Source: CBDUQI01 sp965369325
Lineage (GTDB): Bacteria > Pseudomonadota > Gammaproteobacteria > Steroidobacterales > JBCBZW01
Direction of reading: 5' to 3'
DNA: 20,663 nucleotides
Assembly (NCBI GenBank): GCA_965369325.1
Contig: CBDUQI010000095.1
Location: 1-20,663, forward strand
Under the pieces are notes generated by a model. The model was not told the DNA's origin. It did no database searches and saw nothing but the letters and a program-made list of their open reading frames with translations. A program made the translations under genes and the position numbers. This document shows positions 1-7,507 of the stretch, one piece after another; the first letter of the stretch is position 1, and each line of letters starts with the position of its first letter.

Positions 1-471
1 CTCGAAACCGGCTACCTGGTGGGTGCGACCCCACGCAAACAACAGGGAGGGCAGTTTATTGGGGCGTGGCGGGGACCGCTGGTCGTCATCGGCCTTATCT
101 GTGTGCTGCACGAGGCTTACGGACTCGGCAGCGACAAGTTGCCCGCCCCTCAGGCGCAGGCGCTGGCCAGCACCATCGACGGCATTCTGGGCGGCGATGT
201 GCCAGTGCAAAAATACATCGCTGGCGCCGTGATGGGCGCGCTGCTCTCCGCGGTGCAGGGTGGGCTGGGAATTACCGTGGGGCTAGGATTTTATCTGCCC
301 TTTAATATTGTGCTGACCTACGCGCTCGGCACGCTCGCCCGCATTCTCGCCGACAAGTACAAAGGCCAGAGCTGGAGCGAGGAGGTGGGCATTCCGATTG
401 CCGCCGGATTCATCGTCGGCGAAGCGCTGATCGGCGTGGGGTTTGCCATCAACGCTGTCTTGGCCGGATAG
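1..471 (+). CDS. OPT-family oligopeptide/metal-chelate transporter, C-terminal part (5' end outside window)
   Basis: The reading frame is open from base 1 and ends at TAG 469-471, giving the last 156 residues of a longer protein. It starts with a G-Y-L-V-G-A-T-P segment, followed by several hydrophobic stretches: W-R-G-P-L-V-V-I-G-L, A-V-M-G-A-L-L-S-A and a final G-F-I-V-G-E-A-L-I-G-V-G helix. This resembles the C-terminal transmembrane region of the OPT (oligopeptide transporter) family, inner-membrane carriers of small peptides or metal chelates that usually have more than 500 residues. Substrate cannot be told from this fragment. The next gene starts 10 nt after the stop, and its Shine-Dalgarno overlaps the stop codon, so the two are probably one operon. 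The internal GTG at 19 is not the true start. The family call rests on recognition of this C-terminal pattern only. Confidence 0.75.
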   Translation, partial: LETGYLVGATPRKQQGGQFIGAWRGPLVVIGLICVLHEAYGLGSDKLPAPQAQALASTIDGILGGDVPVQKYIAGAVMGALLSAVQGGLGITVGLGFYLPFNIVLTYALGTLARILADKYKGQSWSEEVGIPIAAGFIVGEALIGVGFAINAVLAG

Positions 472-481
472 GAGTGAGCAC

Positions 482-1006
482 ATGAAAAAAGCAGGATACA
501 TCGCCCTGATCGTGGGCTTTCTGAGTGCTTCTTACGTGGCAGTGCTGGATCCGCAGATCACCAACTGGATGTGGTTTTTGCCAGCCGCCGCGCTCGCGGC
601 GGTGGGCGTGGTGATCATCCGCCAGGCAAACTCGACTGCTCAGCGCGACAGCACACTGATGGCTGGCAACCGGCGCGAGCTGGCCGAGAGCATGGCCAAC
701 ATTGTCGGCAATCTTGAAAAGCTAGAGGCCGGCAAGACCGAGATTCCGCCATTTGAGATGCGCTTTGAAATCGATCGCTTGTTCCGCGAGGACCTGCGCC
801 GCTTTGCCGATGCCAGAAAAACCCTCATCGGGATGTACGGGATGCAAACTTATGCGGACATCGTCAGCGACTTTGCGGCGGGCGAGCGCTACCTGAACCG
901 CGTGTGGTCGGCGTCTGCCGATGGGTATATTGATGAGGTGCACACTTACGTCACCCGCGCACTGAATCAGTTTCGCCATGCACGCGGGCAGCTCGACGCG
1001 CTGTAG
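482..1006 (+). CDS. Two-helix inner-membrane protein of unknown function, downstream of OPT transporter
   Basis: A 174-residue protein. The start at ATG 482 is chosen because AGGAG (470-474) lies 7 nt upstream; an in-frame upstream start at 443 would overlap the previous gene and is less likely. Residues about 5-22 and 28-46 form two hydrophobic helices separated by a D-P-Q-I-T-N-W turn. The remaining 125 or so residues are polar and probably helical, rich in Glu, Arg and Lys, with no signal peptidase site visible. I do not recognise a family. The tight coupling to the OPT transporter gene suggests an accessory role for that carrier, but this is inference from position only. Coding quality (base composition, strong ribosome binding site) supports a real gene. 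Confidence 0.8.
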   Translation: MKKAGYIALIVGFLSASYVAVLDPQITNWMWFLPAAALAAVGVVIIRQANSTAQRDSTLMAGNRRELAESMANIVGNLEKLEAGKTEIPPFEMRFEIDRLFREDLRRFADARKTLIGMYGMQTYADIVSDFAAGERYLNRVWSASADGYIDEVHTYVTRALNQFRHARGQLDAL

Positions 1007-1858
1007 CGTCGATGCCTGGATGTCGTCTTCGCCACCGGGGCTGAGCCGGAGGCCAGCTCTACTGGGGATCGTTTGCTAATGTCACGACCAATGTGCTTAC
1101 GGGCGGCAGGCTGATCTGCAGTGAGTATTCGCCCGGACCCGCCCGGCATCCAGGGTGACCGGGCGCGAGATGGCGGCGCCCAGATCAGGCTCACCAAGCG
1201 CGACATCGCCCCGGAACGGGCGCTCGGCGCTATACTGAACCCGGATTAGCGCCTACAGGCTCGCCCACTATCGAGCGCCGTACGATAGATCAGGCTCCAG
1301 TCGAAGCAACTAAGTCGACTGAAGTTACGGCTGCCCAGGCACCACCGAAGGTACCCATCGATACGCCGAATGACACGATTCCTCCTGAGTGGGAGGTCAT
1401 AGGATTCTGGGATTACGATGGAGCGGACGCATTGCTCCTGGCCGATGGCCTAACGCTTGTCAATGAGTCCGGCGCCTTGGCGGGTCGCGATTGGCAGTAT
1501 CAGTTGCGTCTAAACCAGCACGATAGGTTGTCAAAACGAATCCGCACACTATGGCCAGTACAGATCAATCGGTCGACCAAACGAGTTTGCGTCGATGCAC
1601 CGTACCCGAGTTTCTCAGCACAGGTTACTATGACGGATGAGCGATTCAGTGGCATATATGCATTTGCATCGTGCAAGGGCGGCAGTTAAGCAATTGGCAA
1701 AGTAAGTGCCAGTAGGCGACTGTTTATAAACCCCAGAGCATTCACTGCTTGAGCCGTTGAATCTTGCCCTTATCTAACATCACTTTTACAAAGTAACTCA
1801 CGAACACAAGTCCAACAACGCCGAATCTCGCCACTATTAACTCTGGGGATGAGAAAAC
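1007..1858. other. Gene-poor stretch of lower GC between transporter operon and dehydrogenase pseudogene
   Basis: No intact gene is visible in these 852 bases. The first 150 bases have stops in all forward frames. A TATACT hexamer at 1231-1236 could be a -10 element, but no good -35 lies 16-18 nt upstream. The start-less ORF at 1159-1689 is listed separately. From about 1690 the DNA is clearly richer in A and T than the flanks, and the short ORFs there look like chance. The stretch, together with the pseudogene that follows, reads as decayed or imported DNA. Confidence 0.5.
1159..1689 (+). pseudogene. Start-less ORF, probable 3' remnant of a gene of unknown function
   Basis: The frame is open from the stop at 1156-1158 to TAA 1687-1689 (176 codons) but has no ATG before its last third; the first usable start codon is TTG 1432. 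From about 1261 on, the translation looks protein-like: a Thr/Pro/Ala-rich linker (about 1261-1380), then a segment with W-E-V-I-G-F-W-D-Y-D-G-A-D and a C-terminal part with two cysteines. I recognise no family. Third codon positions are less GC-rich than in neighbouring genes. The most likely explanation is the C-terminal end of a secreted or membrane protein whose 5' part was lost. A short real gene starting at TTG 1432 (85 residues), or no gene at all, cannot be excluded. Confidence 0.35.
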
Positions 1859-2371
1859 ATGCATAGCGCTTGGGTGATTCACGACTACAGCAGGTTTGAA
1901 GGGAGGCCCGCTATGTGACCAAGGCACCTGCCGGCCTAAGCGCCGTTGAAAGCGCCTCCGTGTGGATGCAGTTCCTCACCGCCTACTACCCAATCGTGGA
2001 ACTTGCCAAAGCGCAGCCAGGGCGCACCATACTGGTGACCGCGGCGACCAGCACGGCAGGGACGGCTGCCCTTCAGATCGGGCGGCTGTGCGGCGCAACG
2101 ATGATTGGCACCACGCGCTTCGAGTACAACCGGCAGTATCTTCAGGACGCGGGCGCCAACCATGTGATCGTGACGGGCACAGCCAATGAAGGACTCGAAG
2201 CGGAACTGAGAAGGTTAACCGATGGAAAAGGCATCGATGCCGCATACGACGCAACTCTCACCCAACATCGACCGTGCCTACTCGATGGAGGAGTACATCG
2301 AGGCGTGCCGCTACCTGAAAGCACCCAGGCGTAAACACGGCAAGGTGGTTATCGAAACCGGCGTTCGCTAA
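1859..2371 (+). pseudogene. Zinc-type alcohol dehydrogenase/quinone oxidoreductase (MDR) pseudogene with two deletions
   Basis: Three pieces of one medium-chain dehydrogenase/reductase can be read. The middle piece (about 1900-2250, frame 1) has the linker A-G-L-S-A-V-E-S-A-S-V-W-M-Q and a Rossmann segment with V-T-A-A-T-S-T-A-G-T-A-A-L-Q, then stops matching at A-Y-D-A. The C-terminal piece (about 2255-2371, frame 2) has I-D-R-A-Y-S-M-E-E-Y-I-E-A and ends H-G-K-V-V-I-E-T-G. In intact relatives roughly 75 residues lie between these two, so a frame-shifting deletion sits near 2250-2257. A possible N-terminal piece (ATG 1859, W-V-I-H-D-Y, frame 2) would be separated from the middle by a second deletion of about 100 residues near 1900; this part is tentative. 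The family normally has about 320-340 residues and uses NADPH. No functional product is expected. Confidence 0.85.
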
Positions 2372-2405
2372 TTCCGCTGGTGGAACCCTGGTGTTGATAA
2401 GCGAC

Positions 2406-3047
2406 TTAAACGAAGGTGATGTACGGCAGAATTGCCTGCGACAGGCTCATCAGCGAGCGGAAAATGGGGATACCCATAATGCTCAGCACGATCAGGCCAA
2501 TGAACAGCCAGGAGCCGTAGGCGCGATTGAGCTGCGAGTACTTGTGTGACAGCCGCGGCGGTAACAGCCATTCCATAATGTAGTGTCCATCCAGTGGCCC
2601 CAGCGGAATCAGGTTGAACAGCATCAGCAAGAGGTTAATCTGAGCGAGAAAGATCAAGATAAGCTGCGCGCCATCCGAGCCCAGCGTGGCACTGTTGTTC
2701 GCCTCGCCCCACACCAGCAGATTCACCGAGACAATGGCCAGCAGCAGATTCATCGCCGGGCCGGCGAACGACACGGCGGCATGGCCCCAGGATTTGCGCA
2801 ACTTGCCCGGGTGCACCGGCACCGGCTTGGCGTAGCCGAAACCGAGCATCACCACCATCAGCAGTCCCATCGGATCGATATGGGCGATGGGGTTGAGCGT
2901 CAGCCGTCCGGCCCGCTCGGCGGTATCGTCGCCCAGCAGGCGTGCGCTGGCGGCATGACCGAACTCGTGACAGGTGAGTGAGAAGATGATGGCGAACAGG
3001 ATAATCGCGAAAACCGCGAACTGCCCTTGCTGGAGTAATGAAAGCAT
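2406..3047 (-). CDS. Site-2-protease-like M50 family membrane metallopeptidase
   Basis: A 213-residue polytopic protein. The zinc-binding H-E-F-G-H motif is at residues 27-31 in the first long helix. The third metal-ligand motif appears as P-L-D-G at 151-154 (Asp153), and G-P-A-M-N at 96-100 matches the conserved loop of the short M50B (SpoIVFB/rhomboid-neighbour type) peptidases. Such proteins cut substrates inside the membrane; the substrate here is unknown, and no PDZ or CBS domain is present. ATG 3047 is preferred over TTG 3077, which would add ten polar residues before the first helix, although neither has a clear Shine-Dalgarno. The gene is divergent from the methyltransferase at 3164. 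Confidence 0.88.
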   Translation of the reverse strand: MLSLLQQGQFAVFAIILFAIIFSLTCHEFGHAASARLLGDDTAERAGRLTLNPIAHIDPMGLLMVVMLGFGYAKPVPVHPGKLRKSWGHAAVSFAGPAMNLLLAIVSVNLLVWGEANNSATLGSDGAQLILIFLAQINLLLMLFNLIPLGPLDGHYIMEWLLPPRLSHKYSQLNRAYGSWLFIGLIVLSIMGIPIFRSLMSLSQAILPYITFV

Positions 3048-3163
3048 CGCGCGATAGTAGTTCAAACGCACGCGCAACGTCGACTACTATTTTTCTTCGC
3101 TTTACTTGAGCGTGCCTTTTCGATATAGCTCTCAGCCTGTCGCACGGTCAGACCTGCCGGAGA

Positions 3164-3784
3164 ATGATGAAGATTCGCGAAAGCGGTATGCCCCAGCCCG
3201 AGGTGTGGCACAGCTTTTTTGATCCACCCGCCGTACTGGCGCAAATGGGGCTGGATGCTCGCGCCACCAACGTGGTGGACTTTGGCTGCGGCTACGGCAC
3301 GTTTTCCATCGCGGCGGCACGCTGCGTCAGCGGCACGGTCCACGCGCTGGATATCGATCCGGCGATGTTGCGCATCGCACGCCTCAACGCGCAACAGGCC
3401 GGGGTGACGAACATAAATTTCACTGAGCAGGACTTTGTCGTCCACGGCGCGGCGTTAGCCAATGCCAGCGCCGACTACGTGATGGTGTTTAATATCCTGC
3501 ACCTGGAGCAACCGGTCGCATTGCTGCAGGAGGCTCGCCGGATTCTGCGCCCGGGCGGCACTATTGGTGTGGTGCACTGGAACTACGATGCGCGCACCCC
3601 CCGCGGCCCGCCGATGGACATCCGTCCGCAGCCGCAGCAATGCATTGAGTGGGCACAACAAGCCGGGCTGCGCACCCGCTCCCAATCCGCAGTGATTGAT
3701 TTGCCGCCGTATCACTACGGCATTCGCTTAAGCCTTCCGGGCGCGCCGGACGCGCCCACCGAGCCGGCTACTGGCTCAGATTAA
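3164..3784 (+). CDS. Class I SAM-dependent methyltransferase
   Basis: A 206-residue protein with the class I methyltransferase fold. Motif I is V-V-D-F-G-C-G-Y-G-T-F (residues 37-47), which binds S-adenosylmethionine. The acidic residue of motif II is in A-L-D-I-D (61-65). A motif IV-like segment, A-D-Y-V-M-V-F-N-I-L-H, and a post-motif L-R-P-G-G-T-I-G-V-V-H-W follow. This order is typical of small-molecule methyltransferases (Methyltransf_11/25 type). The substrate cannot be read from sequence. GGAG (3159-3162) is 1 nt from ATG 3164 and 4 nt from ATG 3167, so translation may start at the second ATG, one codon later. The 3' end overlaps the convergent agmatinase gene by 9 nt. Confidence 0.87.
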   Translation: MMKIRESGMPQPEVWHSFFDPPAVLAQMGLDARATNVVDFGCGYGTFSIAAARCVSGTVHALDIDPAMLRIARLNAQQAGVTNINFTEQDFVVHGAALANASADYVMVFNILHLEQPVALLQEARRILRPGGTIGVVHWNYDARTPRGPPMDIRPQPQQCIEWAQQAGLRTRSQSAVIDLPPYHYGIRLSLPGAPDAPTEPATGSD

Positions 3785-4744
3785 CTCGTGCGCCGGACCG
3801 CCGGGCCGCGCCGCGTACAGCGCAGTAAACTCGTAGGCTATGTGTGCGGCCGCCAGCGCAGTCGCCTCGCCCACGTCGTACGTGGGTGACACCTCAACGA
3901 CATCACCACCGACAAAATCCAGCCCCAGCAGGCCGCGAATAATCGCCAGCGCCTGCGCCGAACTCAGACCGCCGCTCACCGGTGTGCCGGTGCCGGGTGC
4001 ATACGCAGGGTCCAGGCAATCGATGTCAAAACTAAAGTAGCACTTGCGCCCGCCTACAATCTTGCGCGTGTGCTCGATTACCGCATCCACTCCCTCGCGG
4101 TGCACATACGGCGCATCAAAAATGTTAAACCCCATCGTATCTGGATTGTGCGTGCGCAGGCCAATTTGCACCGAGTGCTCTGGCACCACCAGCCCCTCCT
4201 CAGCGGCATGGCGAAACATGGTCCCGTGATCGAACGCACGCCCAGGCTCGTCCTCCCAGGTATCGGAGTGAGCATCAAAGTGCACCAGCGCCAGCGGCCC
4301 GTGGCGCGCATGCGCCGCCTTAATCGCAGGGTAGGCAATGTAGTGATCGCCGCCCAGCGCCAGCACACCCGTGCCGGCATCCACAATGTGCCGTAGCTGC
4401 TTCTCGATGTCGCTGGACATCTCCATCGGGCGCCCAAAGTCGAAATTCGCATCGCCGTAATCCACCATCGCCAGCACCTCACGTGGATCAAAGCTAAGCC
4501 CGTACGGACGCTCCCAAGCCATGATGTTGGAGGCCGCGCGCATCGCGGCCGGCCCCATCCGCGCGCCTGGGCGGTTAGTGGTCGCCAGATCCAGCGGCAC
4601 ACCAACGATGGCCAGCTCCACCCCTTCGAGCGACTTGCTGTAGCGCCGGCGCAAAAAGCTTCGCACCCCACTGTAGGTGGGCTCGGGTGTCGTCTCGGTG
4701 AGCGATTCTGCCGTCAGGGCAAGATCGATGTTGTTCTTGGTCAT
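3776..4744 (-). CDS. speB: Agmatinase (ureohydrolase family)
   Basis: A 322-residue enzyme, the normal length for the family. It is expected to hydrolyse agmatine to putrescine and urea in the cytoplasm (polyamine synthesis), using two Mn ions. Metal ligands are visible: His134 in G-G-D-H, Asp157/His159/Asp161 in D-A-H-S-D, and Asp240/Asp242 in S-F-D-I-D-C-L-D-P. The segment F-D-H-G-T-M-F (171-177) and the early R-P-G-A-R-M-G-P-A-A-M-R match E. coli SpeB rather than arginase. Related guanidine hydrolases share this fold, so another guanidino substrate is possible. ATG 4744 is chosen because GCGAGAG lies just upstream; the frame runs further upstream without such a site. No polyamine gene is adjacent. 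The leader carries two inverted repeats, described separately. Confidence 0.9.
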   Translation of the reverse strand: MTKNNIDLALTAESLTETTPEPTYSGVRSFLRRRYSKSLEGVELAIVGVPLDLATTNRPGARMGPAAMRAASNIMAWERPYGLSFDPREVLAMVDYGDANFDFGRPMEMSSDIEKQLRHIVDAGTGVLALGGDHYIAYPAIKAAHARHGPLALVHFDAHSDTWEDEPGRAFDHGTMFRHAAEEGLVVPEHSVQIGLRTHNPDTMGFNIFDAPYVHREGVDAVIEHTRKIVGGRKCYFSFDIDCLDPAYAPGTGTPVSGGLSSAQALAIIRGLLGLDFVGGDVVEVSPTYDVGEATALAAAHIAYEFTALYAARPGGPAHELI

Positions 4745-4783
4745 TAGGTACTCTCGCCTCTGGCACTGGGCGCTTGGTATCCC

Positions 4784-4816
4784 GCATGGCCATGCCAGCG
4801 TCGCGTATTGCGACGC
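4784..4816 (-). repeat. Two inverted repeats in the speB leader
   Basis: 4784-4795 is the perfect palindrome GCATGGCCATGC. 4798-4816 is a perfect hairpin with 7-bp arms (GCGTCGC / GCGACGC) around a 5-nt loop. Both lie 40-72 nt upstream of the speB start and would be in its mRNA if transcription starts near the -10-like element at 4854-4859. Confidence 0.5.
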
Positions 4817-4853
4817 AGCAAGGCAAGGGAACCCGAACACCGCTTAACAGTCT

Positions 4854-4859
4854 CTTATA
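4854..4859 (-). promoter_or_regulatory. Possible -10 element for speB
   Basis: On the minus strand this reads TATAAG, four to five matches to TATAAT, about 110 nt upstream of the speB start. No convincing -35 is found 16-18 nt upstream, so the call is weak. Confidence 0.25.
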
Positions 4860-5015
4860 GGGGCAGTTTACAGGCTTTGCTGGCCGCTAGCGCCTGTGTG
4901 GGGCCTCCCCAATGCTGATCAGCACCCAGCGCAGGGGTGCGACATCTCCACCTGGACGCTCGGGCGGCCGGACACTTTTCCACAGGCCGCTAGTGAAGCG
5001 AGGCAGCTTCGCCCG

Positions 5016-5021
5016 TATACT
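5016..5021 (+). promoter_or_regulatory. Possible -10 element for the DUF4397 lipoprotein gene
   Basis: TATACT, five of six matches to the sigma-70 -10 consensus, lies 93 nt before the GTG start. The -35 position (TGAAGC near 4994) is a poor match. Confidence 0.3.
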
Positions 5022-5113
5022 TTGCGGTCCGCCCGCCCGGCGCCCCCCGGACCTGAGTCATTGTAGACCGGCCTGATGCGGTGCACGGACCTGGTAGTTA
5101 TGAGGATATTTGA

Positions 5114-6526
5114 GTGATTGAGCCAATCAGCGCAACCGGGCGATACCCGCGATTTGCAGCGTTTATCGCCACCGCAGTGCTCGCCCTGGGCCTCACCGGT
5201 TGCAGCGAAAATACAGATTTTGTACTGGAGCCAGGCCTGCTGCGCGTGGTGCACGGAATTCCCGAATTGCAGGAACTGGACGCGCTGCTGAACGGGCGTG
5301 AACTGACTTCTTTCGATTTTCAGTCGGTTAGCGGCATCATCGACCCAGGTGATTCCACAGGTACGTTGACACTCAATCTGGCCCCGATCGGCTTGGATAC
5401 TCCGGAAGCCTTTCTGGATCTGCCGGTATCGACAAGCACCGGGCGGGACAAGACGCTGATGCTCACCGGCACCTTCGACAACCCCACCGTCAGCACCTGG
5501 GATCAGCCCACCCGCGATTGGTCACAGGAGTTGATCGATAACCCAGACCTGACCACGCTCGAGGTGGCCTTCGGCCACGGCGCACCCGCGGTGGATACGA
5601 TGGACGTCTACCTGGGCGAACTTGGGTTTGACGCCACCGCCTCCGTCCCGCTGGCCACCACCAACTTCGGCGATATCTCGGACTACCAGGATCTCACCAG
5701 CGGCTCCTACGAACTGGTGCTGACCCCACCGGGCGACCCGGCGACCGAGTTGCTGCGCTCCAACGAGATCAGCCTGGGTGCAGCCAACTCGGTGACGTTT
5801 GTGTTTTTGGACAGCGGCGGTGTCGGCACCGGGCAAGTGACTGTGCTGCTGGTTGGCCAAGGCGTACAAATTCTGCTCGGCTCAATCAACCTGCCCACCA
5901 CCATGCGCGCACTGCACGCCGCGCCGAACACCGGCGCCGTCGATATCTTTGTGCCATCGGATGCCACCGAGCCGCTTTACACCAACCTGGCCTTTCGCGA
6001 TGCCACCGGATATGTGTCCTCCCCCACCGGCGAGGACACGCTGATTAACGCCTTCCCGACCGGCGATACCAGCGTCATGCTCTCAGAGAGTACGGAAGAT
6101 CTGGATTCCGGCGCCGAGCACACCCTGTTCTTCTTCGGCTCAAGCGGCGCCGAGCGCATTATCCGCTCCACCGATAACAATCGGCGTGTGCGCGGCGTCG
6201 CCAAAGTACGCATTATCCACGGCGCCGTTACGCTGGGCGGCACCATTGATATCCACATCGAAAACCAGGGCGATTTGCCGGATTCGGGACAACCGTCCAT
6301 TGGTAGCCTGCTGGCGGGCGCCAGTACGGGCTACGTGAGTGTGCGCCCGGGCACTTACGATCTATTCCTTAACGTCATCAACAGCGACACCGTCGTCGGC
6401 GGGCCGTTTGAGATTACAGTTGAGGGCAACAACATCTACAGTCTTTTTACCGTCGACGGGCCCGACGCGCAGATGCTGGACGTGGTGGAGTTTGACGATC
6501 CGATCCTCACCACACCTGGCGGCTGA
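5114..6526 (+). CDS. DUF4397 repeat lipoprotein
   Basis: A 470-residue exported lipoprotein. The N-terminus has an Arg-containing leader, a hydrophobic stretch (about 14-27) and a lipobox L-T-G-C with the lipidated cysteine at residue 30; the next residues are Ser-Glu, without the Asp that would signal inner-membrane retention in E. coli. The mature part holds four beta-rich units, each opening with a similar strand: R-V-V-H-G at 44-48, V-A-F-G-H-G-A-P at 151-158, R-A-L-H-A-A-P at 265-271 and R-I-I-H-G at 366-370. This opening and the downstream G-x-Y-D/E-L strand are typical of DUF4397 domains, predicted beta-sandwiches of unknown function at the cell surface. The start is GTG 5114 with GAGGA 7 nt upstream. 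It probably acts alone; the next gene follows 48 nt later. Confidence 0.85.
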   Translation: MIEPISATGRYPRFAAFIATAVLALGLTGCSENTDFVLEPGLLRVVHGIPELQELDALLNGRELTSFDFQSVSGIIDPGDSTGTLTLNLAPIGLDTPEAFLDLPVSTSTGRDKTLMLTGTFDNPTVSTWDQPTRDWSQELIDNPDLTTLEVAFGHGAPAVDTMDVYLGELGFDATASVPLATTNFGDISDYQDLTSGSYELVLTPPGDPATELLRSNEISLGAANSVTFVFLDSGGVGTGQVTVLLVGQGVQILLGSINLPTTMRALHAAPNTGAVDIFVPSDATEPLYTNLAFRDATGYVSSPTGEDTLINAFPTGDTSVMLSESTEDLDSGAEHTLFFFGSSGAERIIRSTDNNRRVRGVAKVRIIHGAVTLGGTIDIHIENQGDLPDSGQPSIGSLLAGASTGYVSVRPGTYDLFLNVINSDTVVGGPFEITVEGNNIYSLFTVDGPDAQMLDVVEFDDPILTTPGG

Positions 6527-6574
6527 GCGCACGCGCCGGCATTCACCTAAACGGGCATAACGAGGCGGGATGGC

Positions 6575-7507
6575 ATGCAATCGCTGAATGTCATTGGAGC
6601 CGGAAAGCTTGGCCAGACGCTCGCCCGACTGTGGGCGCGCGCTGGCGAGTTCGAGATCGGCGCCGTGCTCTGTCGCTCGCAGCGCAATGCCGAGCAAGCG
6701 GTCGAGTTCATCGGCGCCGGCACCGCGACCCGCACAGGCCAGCCCGTGCCACCTGCGCAGGTGTGGATGATCAGCACGCCCGAAAGTCAAATTGTCGAGA
6801 TTGCCGGAGCCCTGCACGCCAGCCAGGTGCTGCGCCCCGGCAACATCCTGTTCCATTGCAGCGGCGCGCTCGACAGCCTGATCCTGGATGGTGGCGTCGC
6901 GGATCATCAACTGCTGCTGGCCAGCGCCCACCCGTTGCACAGTTTTGCCCGTCCGCACTTAAGCATCGATCAGTTCGCCGGGAGCTGGTGCACGCTTGAA
7001 GGTCACCCCGACGCGCTGGCGCGCTTGCAGCTCGCATTTGAGCGAATCGGTGCGCAGACCGTGGCGATCGATGCGCAAGGCAAAGGTCTGTATCACGCCG
7101 GCTCAGTGGTAGCGTGCAATTATCTGGTCGCGTTGCTGGACAGCGCGCTGCAAATCATGGAAGCGGCAGGCCTGCCGCGACGCCAGGCGGCGAAACTGCT
7201 GCGACCGATCGTGCACGCAACGGCGGACAACGCGCTGGCGACACCGCTGGACGCCGGCCCAGACGCCACCGGGAACACGGACGAGGATCCGCTGCTGGCG
7301 GCGCTCACCGGCCCCATCGCGCGTGGCGAATCGGAACTGGTGGCCCGGCAACTGGCGCGGCTGAGCGCGTTGAATCCGCCACTGGGCGAAATCTATCGGG
7401 TGCTGGGGTTACAGGCGTTGTCGATCGCGCAGCGCGGCGGTCGGCTGGAAGCCAGCGCGCAAGCCGCGCTGGCGCAGGCTCTGGCCAAGCCTGAGGCAGA
7501 ACGCTAG
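6575..7507 (+). CDS. Rossmann-fold and DUF2520 domain protein (putative NAD(P)-binding oxidoreductase)
   Basis: A 310-residue cytoplasmic protein. The dinucleotide-binding loop G-A-G-K-L-G is at residues 8-13 after a single beta strand, and the N-terminal half continues with V-W-M-I-S-T-P-E and H-C-S-G-A-L, as in the family of Rossmann proteins related to pyrroline-5-carboxylate reductase and ketopantoate reductase. The all-helical C-terminal half, from about residue 150 (Y-H-A-G-S-V-V-A-C-N-Y onward), is the DUF2520 domain. The biochemical substrate of this family is not established to my knowledge. ATG 6575 is supported by GAGGCGGGA at 6562-6570. The stop codon shares the CTAG at 7504-7507 with the stop of the convergent gene. 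Confidence 0.87.
   Translation: MQSLNVIGAGKLGQTLARLWARAGEFEIGAVLCRSQRNAEQAVEFIGAGTATRTGQPVPPAQVWMISTPESQIVEIAGALHASQVLRPGNILFHCSGALDSLILDGGVADHQLLLASAHPLHSFARPHLSIDQFAGSWCTLEGHPDALARLQLAFERIGAQTVAIDAQGKGLYHAGSVVACNYLVALLDSALQIMEAAGLPRRQAAKLLRPIVHATADNALATPLDAGPDATGNTDEDPLLAALTGPIARGESELVARQLARLSALNPPLGEIYRVLGLQALSIAQRGGRLEASAQAALAQALAKPEAER

Larger units (their letters stand above)
4745..5113. other. Divergent intergenic region between speB and the DUF4397 lipoprotein gene
   Basis: This 369-base region should hold both divergent promoters. Visible elements are the two inverted repeats near speB (4784-4816), a TGGGG-CCT-CCCCA hairpin (4899-4911), and immediately after it the perfect 12-base palindrome TGCTGATCAGCA (4913-4924), a possible operator. 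I see no recognisable riboswitch core and no coding sequence. Confidence 0.5.

Noticed and set aside
967..1206. 79-codon minus-strand ORF overlapping the end of the two-helix membrane protein gene
   Set aside because: Composition is Arg/Pro/Ser-rich as in shadow frames, and it overlaps a well-supported gene.
1742..1927. 61-codon minus-strand ORF with one hydrophobic helix
   Set aside because: It overlaps the 5' end of the dehydrogenase pseudogene, lies in decayed AT-richer DNA and has no clear ribosome binding site; the hydrophobic stretch could be chance.
1915..2334. Short intact oxidoreductase gene of 139 codons starting at GTG 1915
   Set aside because: It lacks both ends of the fold, and the missing C-terminus is readable in another frame at 2255-2371, so it is a pseudogene piece.
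4745..4920. Possible guanidine riboswitch upstream of the ureohydrolase gene
   Set aside because: The hairpins present do not show the conserved ykkC core sequences by eye, and the enzyme motifs fit agmatinase.
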